64,000 nt of DNA. Source: Chrysogorgia sp. JL179-B06 (lineage: Eukaryota; Cnidaria; Anthozoa; Scleralcyonacea; Chrysogorgiidae). The stretch spans positions 2,608,001-2,672,000 of the forward strand of contig JAYKKM010000080.1 of the NCBI GenBank assembly GCA_035772405.1, read 5' to 3'. Positions 55,450-64,000 of the stretch are shown here, piece by piece. The translations under genes and the position numbers were made by a program. The notes under the pieces were generated by a model. That model had not been told where the DNA came from and did no database searches. It saw nothing but the letters and a program-made list of their open reading frames with translations. Each line of letters opens with the position of its first letter. Position 1 is the first letter of the stretch.

Positions 55450-56806
55450 ATCTTTAAAATAAACATGGTGTATAACCGCAAACTTTTGATTTTATTACAT
55501 TACACATGGTATTACAAACAAATACCTGACATGTCGGGAAATCAGTGACTAAATGTCCATCAAACCTCGGGACTTCCACAAATCCACCTCCACTTTTCGA
55601 GGAGATTTAATCACCAATTTCCCTCATGATATAGTATTCCTTATAATCATTCTAGTCAGTCAATGAAAATATTTTTACTACCTAATCAAATGTCGAACAA
55701 TTCAGTTTTTATGTGTTTGTATCATGTTTTAAAATTATGGACATTTAGTTCACTTGTATATAACACAAGTCGATTTGCAGGCTACAAGTAAAAATCCAGT
55801 AAACACATGTGCGCTCTGCGTACCTATATTTAACGATGATTGTGCGAATTTTGAAATCACTATAAGCGTTCTTATTTCAAAAATTATTGGAGGGGACTGC
55901 AGCCTCCACAGCTTCCCCGGTTGCTACGGCGCTGGTGACATTGCAATAGAGATTCAAAAGAAGGTTTGCAACCCCTGATTTTATGTCACTGCTGATATAG
56001 TTTTAATCATTCTTATATGTATTATTACCTAATTTTATATATGCAGGACACGCGTGTCCCTTCGTGACGTCACTTCATGTAAATAGTTAACCAACTTTAG
56101 CAGGAAAAAGGAATCAAGATAACAAGTTATCTGATGATAATACTATGAAATTTTATCAGATAGTGCTAAAGATTATAAATATATCAAACACCAAATAAAC
56201 TGTCTTTTCACCCTATTTATTGTAACTTTTCTCTTTTAACTTCTGGTATAGAACGTCTATTAATTTCCAAAATAAATGCGTACTTAAACAACAACATTAA
56301 ATCTTTTCCTTTATCTGATTTTGTTTTCATACTTTTAGTGTCTGTCTTATTGTTTTATTCATTAATTTGAACTCCGACCTGTCAACATTCCTTTCTAACT
56401 CCTCTATTCTCATTAATATTCCTCTGTAACTTTCGTCATTATCTATTTACGTATTAATTAACCTATTTAATCTTTATATACTAATTAATTTCACTCTTTG
56501 TTACTTATCTAGTAACAAAACGTCAACTATTAAAATATATTGGGTTTTATTATTTATTTCGACGTCAATAATGCCTCTTCTGAAAACAATTTGCTGAACA
56601 ATAATTTTCCTAATCAGGATTAGTTTCACGCCTGGTGTTTCAATCACCTCTATGAAAACCAACTTTATCAGCAAAAAAGGCATTGAGATAAAATTTTATC
56701 TGATGATAATATTAAGCAATTTTTCTCAGGAAGTACCAACGAATATAAATATATCAAAAGTCAAAAAATAAGATAGGCTCTTTAAATGAAATAGGAGTTC
56801 ACTTAC
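55450..56806. other. Intron sequence, nothing recognised
   Basis: AT-rich, short ORFs only. A word tcagataacaagttatctga-like inverted pair near 56115-56160 (gataNcaagttatctgatga) and a similar one near 56695 were noticed but are too short to call. Confidence 0.4.
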
Positions 56807-56944
56807 TGGACATGATTTATCAGAAGCCATTTCTTTTTCTTTGCCATCTGCACATAGACATGGACACGCCGGCTTTCCCGAACTTCGTTTTAGTTTCAAA
56901 GAACCATCAGGACATTCATCGCATTTGCATGAACCATCTTTCAA
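56807..56944 (-). CDS. Exon 1 (first one found): cysteine-rich module
   Basis: 138 bases, acceptor tgtttag, donor CCA|GTAAGT, phase 0 at both ends. Encodes DGSCKCDECPDGSLKLKRSS, KPACPCLCADGKEKEMAS and DKSCP. No start codon or signal peptide in this exon, so at least one more exon must lie at higher coordinates. The join to exon 2 restores CPCECDCPDGS. Confidence 0.8.
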
Positions 56945-57271
56945 CTAAACAAAAACGTTAATAATTAACGTTAAAGGTTAATAAATATGCTACACCCTTG
57001 ACCCTTCCCCAATATTTTAAAATTTAAAATAGCTGATCAAACGTAAAATTATGATTTATAATGTTGAAAAGTAGGTTGAAATACATGGAGAAAAACATTG
57101 AAAATTATCTTTATGAATAATTTTACGTTTAATTTGGCTAATAATGTTACGCATTTTTCTGTTTGCGTCAGCATTTTTAAGAAACTTATAATCCTTCTAA
57201 AACCTTGAATATCTTTAATGGTCTGAGCCAGAAAGTAAATAAAGATGTTTACTTGATTATTTTTACATTTA

Positions 57272-57618
57272 TTAAATCTTTCCTGTCCAGCGCAGTTAAA
57301 ATGGGTCGTACAAGACTCGTGAAGTCGTAAATTGAAAAACACGGCACACGGTAACGCAAGATTAAAAATTAAACATTGAAAATCGACAAGCGCCAGGCAC
57401 ACGAGATCCACTCACACGCCAAGTTTGATATGATTTCTTAAAAAACTCTGCTATTGGTGGTATTTTGAATTTCCATGATGTTACGCGGGTGTGCAAGATG
57501 GCCTTTTCTAGAAAAATGAAAGTTTTACAACCTAATTTATGAAAATTAATGCTAATTTATATTAACATAATGTGTTGTGTTTGGGAAATTTAAAAGCGCT
57601 GGTAGAACCGGTTTCTGG
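57272..57618 (-). mobile_element. TTAA-type MITE, copy 3
   Basis: Minus-strand relative of 2274-2685. Starts ttaaatctttcctgtccag (57272) and contains aaaacacggcacacggtaac, gccaggcacacgagatccac and ttatattaacataatgtg in the matching reverse order. The other terminal repeat is missing. Confidence 0.7.
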
Positions 57619-57624
57619 TAAACT

Positions 57625-58325
57625 CTACTTTCTATGCATGTAGGTGATGATTTGTGAACTATATATATGCTATATATATCTTGCTCCACCAAAGCTTAAC
57701 ATCAGAACATAAAACTACCAAAGTAAATACTTGTCATTATCAAGATACAAATGTTCGCAGTCAACGAAGGTCGTTAGTCGCTTAAATTAGTTCGTGTTTT
57801 TGACAGAGACGACACCGTGCCTGTAGCTGCCGAGGAACAAAGATGAAGCCACTGGAAAAAAAGTTTGAATCTCCCACACTTTGATTTCTCTCATCCTAAG
57901 AAACCCAATCAAATCCGGGTCGTGTATGGCACAATTTATAGAAAAAACAGTACCGGTATGCCTTTTACAAAATTCATGATGTATTACTTGTGCAAATAAT
58001 ATATTATTTGAGCTTTTTATTATTATCTTTGATTGCATAAAAAACATAGAAATATGTTGTATGCATGTGCAATAACAGTATGTATTTTGATACTACTAAA
58101 GCTGATTTGTACATAATTATTGATCCACACTCACTGAAACGGTCGAGGCTTAAGATATTCCAATTCAATTTGATCACACCACTATAATTGCTCAAATTCA
58201 AGATCTTGTAACAGTGACATAAAAACTTGCCTGTTAATCATTAACATATATATATATACATTAATCCTCTGTAATGCAAAACAATATGCAATTAATATAA
58301 CAATGTACAATGTATGATTGATCAT
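57625..58325. other. No gene recognised
   Basis: The minus-strand ORF 57787-58047 contains GFLRMREIKVWEIQTFFPVA. I do not recognise it, and no splice sites tie it to the main gene. Confidence 0.35.
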
Positions 58326-58329
58326 GAGC

Positions 58330-59830
58330 AAAATCTGTTTTTTAATTTCTCCTCTTCCTTCTCTTGTTTCTCCTCTTCTTGCTCCTCCAATTGCTATTCC
58401 TCTTGCTTCTCTTTGCTCCTCGAGTTGCTCCTCGCGTTTCTCCTCGTGTTTCTCCTATTTTTAATCCTCCTCTTGCTCCACATCCTGCACCTCTTCTAGC
58501 TACTCCTCTCGCTTCTGGTCTTCCTCCTCCAAGCTCTTCCCATTCCTCATCCTCTTGCTCCTCCCCTTGCTTCTACTCTTTCTCCTACTCCTCGCATTTC
58601 TCTTCCTTTTGCCCCTCCTTTTGCCCTTCCTGTTGATCCACCTGTTGCTCCACCTGCTGCTATTGGTGTTGATCCTTCCGTTTCTCCTCCCGTTGCTCCT
58701 GCGTTTCTGCATCTGATGATCATCATGTTGCTCATATTGTTGCTCCTCCTGTTTCTCCGCCTGTTGTTCTTTCTCTTCCTCCTCTCCATGCTCCCCCCTT
58801 GCTCCTCCTCCTGTTGCTCTACCTGCTGCTCCTTTTGTTGCTCCTCTTGTTGTTGCTCCTGTTGCCCATCCTGTTGTTCCACCTGTTGCCCCTGCTGTTG
58901 CCGCTCCTGTTGCCCTACCTGTTGCCCCTCCTGTTGCTACTCCTGTTGCCTCTCCTGTTGCGCCTATTGTTGCCCCTCCTGTTGCTACTCCTGTTGCTCC
59001 TCCTGTTGCCCCTCCTGTTGCTACTCCTGTTGCTCCACCTGCTGCTCCTTTTGTTGCTCCTCTTGTTGCTGCTCCTGTTGCCCCTCCTGTTGCCCCTCCT
59101 ATTGCTACTCCTGTTGCCTCTCCTGTTGCTCCTCTTGTTGCTGCTCCTGTTGCCCATCCTGTTGCCTCTCCTGTTGCTCCTATTGTTGCCCCTCCTGTTG
59201 CTACTCCTGTTGCTCCTCCTGTTGCTACTCCTGTTGCCTCTCCTGTTGCTCCTATTGTTGCTCCTCCTGTTGCCCCTCCTGTTTCTCCTCTTGTTTCTCA
59301 TCTTGTTGCTCCTCCTGTTGCTTCCCTGTTGCCCCTCCTGTTTCCCCTCCTGTCGCCCCTCCTGTTTCCCCTCCTGTCGCCCCTCCTGTTGCTCCCCTGT
59401 TGCCCCTCCTGTCGCCCATCCTGTCGTCCCTCCTGTTGCTACTCCTGTTGCTCCTCCTGTTGCCCTTCCTGTTTCCCCTCCTGTCGCTCCTTTTGTTGCT
59501 CCTCTTGTTGCCCCTCCTGTTGCCCCTCCTGTTGCTCCTCTTGTTGCTTCGCTTGTTGCTCCTCTTGTTGTTCTTCCCCGTGCTCCTCCCTTGCTCCTGC
59601 TGATTCGCCTCATATTGGTCCTGCTATTGCTCATCCCCTTGCTTCTCCCGTTGCTCCTACCGTTGCTCCTCCTGTTGCTCCCTTATGTTGCTCGTCCTGT
59701 TACTCTTCCTGCTGCTCGTCCTATTTCTCTTCATGTTGCTCCTGCTGTTTTGCCTCTTATTGCTCCTCACGTGACTCCTCCTGTTTCTCCTCCTGTTGAT
59801 CATCCTCTTGCTCTTCCTCTTCTCACTATT
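58330..59830. repeat. 12-bp pyrimidine-rich minisatellite (tcctgttgctcc)
   Basis: More than 100 diverged units of tcctgttgc(t/c)NN over 1.5 kb. Because 12 is a multiple of three, several long ORFs persist in overlapping frames: Cys/Ser- and Leu/Pro-rich on the plus strand (up to 364 residues) and Asn/Arg/Ser/Gly-rich on the minus strand (239 residues). Frames overlap fully and have no flanking coding features, so none is called a gene. Confidence 0.85.
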
Positions 59831-59834
59831 GAGT

Positions 59835-60300
59835 CATCATCCAATTTCTACATCCCAAGCCCTAATTATTTTATAGAGCCAATTTATATATAAGCCTAGC
59901 ATAGATAACTTTAAGTTAATGAGACAAAACGTTTAAGCAAAAGGTAAGCTGTGCAAATGCCTCGTGAATTGGCAGGGGTACGGAAAAGGTCTGTTTTTCA
60001 GCTGTCAACAACTCAAAGAAACCCCAGACGGGTAGAAAGGTCAGTCCTAGTTGCGATCAACATGACTCCGCACGTGCCAAACACAAGGTAACGAATAGCC
60101 TACCAATCAAGACACTATTTGTCTCTTTCGCGGGAAAATCTACCAATTACAATACAAATATTCGTCTTGATAAGACTTCAACACGCACCATAGGAATCAT
60201 TGTGATCAAGAGGCTGAGCCTTACACAATAAGCTACGTTAAGCTCAGTAAAGTGAAATCACCACCCATCCCACCCATTTGTTGTTTTTTGCACAGCTTAA
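59835..60300. other. No gene recognised
   Basis: Unique-looking sequence between minisatellite and TA array. No ORF or repeat of note. Confidence 0.4.
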
Positions 60301-60306
60301 TTATAA

Positions 60307-60310
<4 letters not shown>

Positions 60311-60394
<84 letters not shown>
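60311..60394. repeat. CA/TA microsatellite
   Basis: A short (CA)n then about 37 TA units, ending directly at the first satellite unit. A second shorter TA run follows the array (61311-61344). Confidence 0.95.
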
Positions 60395-60396
<2 letters not shown>

Positions 60397-61307
60397 GCTC
60401 ACCGCTCATGTGGTTTGAGCGCTCTCATGGATTGGGTGGAGAGTCTCAGTGAGACGTTTACTGTTCGCATTACGCATCGCCCACTGCTCGCAGTTTGAGC
60501 GCTTTGGTAACTCCACAATGCAATCCTACAATGTGTAGCCGTACATAGTGGGTCCCAAGTCCACAGTTACCATAAAGCCATATGGTGATAGCCGGTAGGG
60601 CACATTTGTATACTTTCGTATATTACGCTCACCGCTCATGTGGTTTGAGCGCTCTCATGGATTGGGTGGAGAGTCTCAGTGAGACGTTTACTGTTCGCAT
60701 TACGCATCGCCCACTGCTCGCAGTTTGAGCGCTTTGGTAACTCCACAATGCAATCCTACAATGTGTAGCCGTACATAGTGGGTCCCAAGTCCACAGTTAC
60801 CATAAAGCCATATGGTGATAGCCGGTAGGGCACATTTGTATACTTTCGTATATTACGCTCACCGCTCATGTGTTTGAGCGCTCTCATGGATTGGGTGGAG
60901 AGTCTCAGTGAGACGTTTACTGTTCGCATTACGCATCGCCCACTGCTCGCAGTTTGAGCGCTTTGGTAACTCCACAATGCAATCCTACAATGTGTAGCCG
61001 TACATAGTGGGTCCCAAGTCCACAGTTACCATAAAGCCATATGGTGATAGCCGGTAGGGCACATTTGTATACTTTCGTATATTACGCTCACCGCTCATGT
61101 GGTTTGAGCGCTCTCATGGATTGGGTGGAGAGTCTCAGTGAGACGTTTACTGTTCGCATTACGCATCGCCCACTGCTCGCAGTTTGAGCGCTTTGGTAAC
61201 TCCACAATGCAATCCTACAATGTGTAGCCGTACATAGTGGGTCCCAAGTCCACAGTTACCATAAAGCCATATGGTGATAGCCGGTAGGGCACATTTGTAT
61301 ACTTTCG

Positions 61308-61310
<3 letters not shown>
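60395..61310. repeat. 230-bp satellite, four units
   Basis: Units start with acgctcaccgctcatgtggt at 60395, 60625, 60855 and 61084. Copies are almost identical; the third lacks one g (tgtgtttg). Bounded on both sides by TA arrays. It is the reverse complement relative of 19295-19880. Short inverted words (gagtctcagtgagac, ccgctcatgtggtttgagcg) occur inside each unit. No coding role suspected. Confidence 0.95.
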
Positions 61311-61344
<34 letters not shown>

Positions 61345-61345
<1 letters not shown>

Positions 61346-61615
61346 ATGTTTGTTAAATACTCAGCAAAATCTGTGTGACAATTGATACAATACCTGCATA
61401 AATATTACTCCTAGTGTCTGTTATACGAACCGTGTCAAATGACTCATGGCTGACACTTTATTATCTTAATTATTATAACAATCAATTTCTTGTATATATA
61501 GCACTTTATACTTTATTACTGTTTTAATAAAGATCTGGTTTGGGGATGAAGTGCTCCCAAAAGTCACCCTCAATCCATGCATAGACGCATACGAATTGAT
61601 GGAAATATAATTAGT
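61345..61615. other. No gene recognised
   Basis: AT-rich spacer between the satellite and the next tandem repeat. Confidence 0.4.
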
Positions 61616-61629
61616 CGAAAGTAGGAAAT

Positions 61630-61835
61630 GTCCAACTCGGGGATTATTACCCCTTGGACATTTTAGGATGCTCTTGGGGATCATTACCCCTTGGGCAAAG
61701 TCATACTCGGGGATTATTACCCCTATGACAGTCATACTTGTGGATTATTACCCCTATTACAGTCCTACTTGGGGATTATTACACCTAGGACATTGGACTA
61801 GAGTCCTACTTGGGGACTATTACCCCTAGGACAAC
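61630..61835. repeat. Tandem repeat with GGGGATTATTACCCC boxes
   Basis: Six or seven units of 30-45 bp, each containing ggggattattacccc or a one- or two-base variant (starts near 61638, 61676, 61709, 61740, 61772, 61815), joined by ctNggacatt or atgacagtcatact. Each box can form a 4-bp G-C stem. Variation between units is moderate. Confidence 0.85.
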
Positions 61836-62221
61836 TAAGACTGTAACGTTGAGTTGTTGGGATGAGGTCTGACCACAGTTTTTACCAGTCGGAGTACTTC
61901 TCCCCGAACCCTTCTCCCACAAAACATTGTGTGTGTATCATAGCGGTTTTCTTCGTTCTCCCAATAATTGCGCATAACGCATTTGATCATTAACCCCTGA
62001 TTTGCTATAGTTGCTACATATTCCTCATAGGCCCCTAACCACAACCTCTTCCACCATTACTACCCTAGTACAACATTACATAATTAGATATTCTAGCCAA
62101 ACCCTTTCCATTTTTTCTCAGAACCATTCTGGCATGATATCGTTTTCGAGTAGTCTCCGAAGTCCTTCCGAACTTAGATCCGATATGAAATGAAACTTGT
62201 TTCAATAGAAAATGTATTGTA

Positions 62222-62296
62222 AAGCGTGGGCTTCGTACCAACACGTGCAAATGTACATGTAATCCTAAGTCCAACACCTTAACCACTGGGCCATCA
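62222..62296 (-). tRNA. tRNA-Leu-like pseudogene or SINE head
   Basis: Minus strand: A box TGGCCCAGTGG with gttaagg, anticodon region TTGGACTTAGGATTAC (loop gives TAG, Leu), a long variable-arm-like segment, and B box GGTACGAAGCC (one change from GGTTCGAANCC). Acceptor pairing is poor, so probably a tRNA-derived SINE piece. Confidence 0.45.
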
Positions 62297-62782
62297 ATCA
62301 TTCATGTATAAATACTAGTTATTTTTGCATTTATATTTCACACCAAGCGTATTCTTGAAACGGGACTCGCGGGACACGTTTTTTGCCAACTACAGACAAT
62401 CTGCAAATGGTTATTTAAGTTGCTACCACAACTCATAGCATTTAGTTAAATTTTTTAGTTCTTTGGTAAAAGATGGGACAATCGAATTAAATAAATCTTG
62501 AATAATTTTAAATCATTGTCATTGTAAACTATGTGGTTTAGCATCGCCATTAATTGATTCTCATGAAATATGAACACGTTTGAACAGAAATAAATATATT
62601 TTTTAACCTCAATATCTGTGTCGTATATTAATAAGATTTTATTTATCTCCACAAGCGCACGTTTAATAACTCTTACAAGACAGTGCCATCGTTTCTACAT
62701 GTGATCTCAGACGAAATATGCAAATATCTGTCAGTTGTAATCTAGCAATGTATTGAAAGTAACTATCATTTGAGTCTCGTTG

Positions 62783-62968
62783 TTATAAGGATGTAGAAAA
62801 TGCGGAATTGGATTTACAATTCAAAACGTTAGATAACTCCTCCACTGCTAAAATAAAGGCAATTTGGAACACATCTTCACAGTCTGTTGAAACTGCTGAA
62901 GCTGTTATCGTGAGATGAAAACTAACCCAAATAAAGCCAAACAAGACAAGATGGAACTCGTGGCACAT
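62783..62968 (-). CDS. Small ORF with signal-peptide-like start, candidate first exon
   Basis: 61 codons. The ATG at 62968 is in a fair context (gccATGt). The N-terminus MCHEFHLVLFGFIWVSFHLT followed by ITASAVSTD looks like a signal peptide with cleavage after ASA. Downstream residues match no domain. It is upstream of exon 1 on the same strand, and the main gene needs a signal peptide. Possible donors are GTTAGT (inside the hydrophobic stretch) and GTAAAT near the end. The link is a guess based on position. Confidence 0.25.
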   Translation of the reverse strand: MCHEFHLVLFGFIWVSFHLTITASAVSTDCEDVFQIAFILAVEELSNVLNCKSNSAFSTSL

Positions 62969-62969
62969 G

Positions 62970-64000
62970 GCTATTTAGCGACTAGTAAAGATTAATAAGG
63001 AGGACACTCACGTGTCTTGGCTCTCTTGTGTGAACGAATTGACCTACTTAGGTAAGAGAATTATTTAAAAGGTAGTCAGCTACTTTTTTAATTCAAAGTA
63101 GTCAGCCAAAATAGCTAATTGTTTACATTTATTTATTCGCTGTGGACTAACAAAGGATTGGAGGTTTCCAATTAACAATTATAGTCACAGAAGTCGAGGT
63201 GATTATCGGTGAATATTTACCGAGCCGCGAAGTTGTTTTAGTAGAAATTCACAGGTGACTATCAGAGAGAAACAACTGAAAGAAAGCAAGGGGAAATGTT
63301 TTAATTATTTTATTTGTTATTTCCGGAATTCGCGTACGTGAGATCACATGATTTTACGTAATCAACATTCAATTCAACAGAATATTAAAACGAATGCAAG
63401 TGGAGGCCAAAATGTGCTTAACAAAAAGCAATTTTTCTGTCAGATCAAGCAGAACTATAGAGTGGAAGACTGAGTTAAAGACTGGGTTAACATAAAGAGC
63501 AATTGTTGAAAGATCCAGACAAAACTGTTTTTTGCTTGTTAATGTTTTAATAGTACAAAGCCGGCTTCTCTTTTGTCCAGCTCAAAGTACCCTTGTCAAT
63601 CTGCAGTTTTTACCAGGTGAAGCAATGACTTCTTCAGCAGACTTTAGTTTAATTCTTTAATTTGTTTGTTGTATGGAGCCGAGGATGACGGTCAAGACTG
63701 CAGCTCGGATTGACAACAAACTTGTTTTTCGTAAAAACTGCCGTCTTTTTTCGGTCAGAGTCGTAAAATATCGAAAAGCATGTTCATCTCATCAACAATC
63801 ATGCTAATAAGCTTTCAAATGTTGTCTGAAATGTTTGTTGTTCAAACTATTCTGTTAAATAAAGATTTTTCACAAAATTTCTTGTTGTTTTTATCGTGTC
63901 GCCGACTGCCCTCACTGCCGTAACGTTGACACCACCACCAAGAGTTTAGCTATGAAATTTGGGAAATTCTTATATCTTACCTCGAAATCGTTTCACTCTA
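62970..64000. other. No gene recognised
   Basis: Contains the interspersed word set gaagtcgaggtgattatcggtg (63196-63230), which is also at 33270-33395. Otherwise AT-rich sequence without coding signal. Confidence 0.4.

Noticed and set aside
57787..58047. 86-residue minus-strand ORF upstream of exon 1
   Set aside because: Considered as an exon of the VWD gene, but it lacks cysteines, a donor in phase 0 and any known domain.
58364..59893. Cys-rich and Leu-rich ORFs up to 364 residues
   Set aside because: Frames overlap completely within a 12-bp minisatellite. A keratin-associated or metallothionein-like protein was considered but nothing outside the repeat supports it.
60395..61310. Possible 5S rRNA or snRNA gene array
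   Set aside because: Unit length is suggestive, but no 5S internal control boxes or snRNA motifs are visible. Treated as satellite.

Overview
The window looks like nuclear DNA of an invertebrate animal, most likely a cnidarian and perhaps an anthozoan. The organism is an inference. It rests on spliced genes with consensus GT..AG introns, the domain make-up of the one large gene, a low-GC background with many TA microsatellites, and a mobile-element set of Penelope-like elements, CR1/L2-type and R2-like non-LTR elements, Ty3/gypsy pieces and abundant MITEs and tRNA-derived SINEs. There is no prokaryotic, organellar or CRISPR content.

Positions 1-28.8 kb hold no intact gene that I can support. 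This part is a graveyard of mobile DNA: a Penelope-like element running off the left edge, a duplicated block (3.4-6.2 kb) with a SINE-born minisatellite and two MITEs that show clean target-site duplications, a CR1-like fragment (7.3-8.1 kb), a perfect 14-bp minisatellite open in all six frames (10.0-10.2 kb), foldback elements (11.4-12.2 kb), opposed Penelope RT fragments (13.0-14.8 kb), a Penelope remnant between inverted arms (16.3-18.1 kb), a satellite (19.3-19.9 kb), a Ty3/gypsy gag pseudogene split by a MITE (20.5-21.6 kb), and several LINE ends.

Positions 28.9-57 kb hold the main gene, on the minus strand. I could place 14 exons. Twelve of the 13 joins agree in reading phase. In protein order the product has cysteine-rich modules, one von Willebrand D (VWD) domain, about eight or nine EGF-like modules, one full and one shortened cadherin repeat, a Ser/Thr-rich mucin region with three 111-residue repeats, a SEA domain with a GSV autocleavage motif, and a transmembrane segment. 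The ordered exons give about 1,770 residues. The 5' end with signal peptide and probably the cytoplasmic tail exon are not securely located. The gene is probably a secreted or cell-surface adhesion/mucin protein related to VWD-EGF proteins. Its introns carry most of the remaining features: a four-level nest of transposons (34.0-36.3 kb), a hAT MITE, a candidate hammerhead ribozyme of Penelope type (38.7 kb), a Ty3/gypsy integrase remnant, a cluster of tRNA-like 276-bp repeats with very long TA arrays (42.4-44.5 kb), SINEs, and an intact 302-residue ORF joining R2-like zinc fingers directly to the C-terminal zinc knuckle and endonuclease-like domain without reverse transcriptase.

Positions 57-64 kb hold a MITE copy, a 12-bp pyrimidine-rich minisatellite with long repeat-born ORFs (58.3-59.8 kb), a 230-bp satellite related to the one at 19.3 kb (60.4-61.3 kb), a short repeat with GGGGATTATTACCCC boxes, a tRNA-Leu-like element and a small ORF with a signal-peptide-like start that could be the missing first exon of the main gene. 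No single new molecular system is evident. The most unusual items are the VWD-EGF-cadherin-mucin-SEA gene, the RT-less R2-like ORF, the nested transposons, the SINE-derived minisatellite and the ribozyme motifs. All calls were made by eye, without alignment or database searches.
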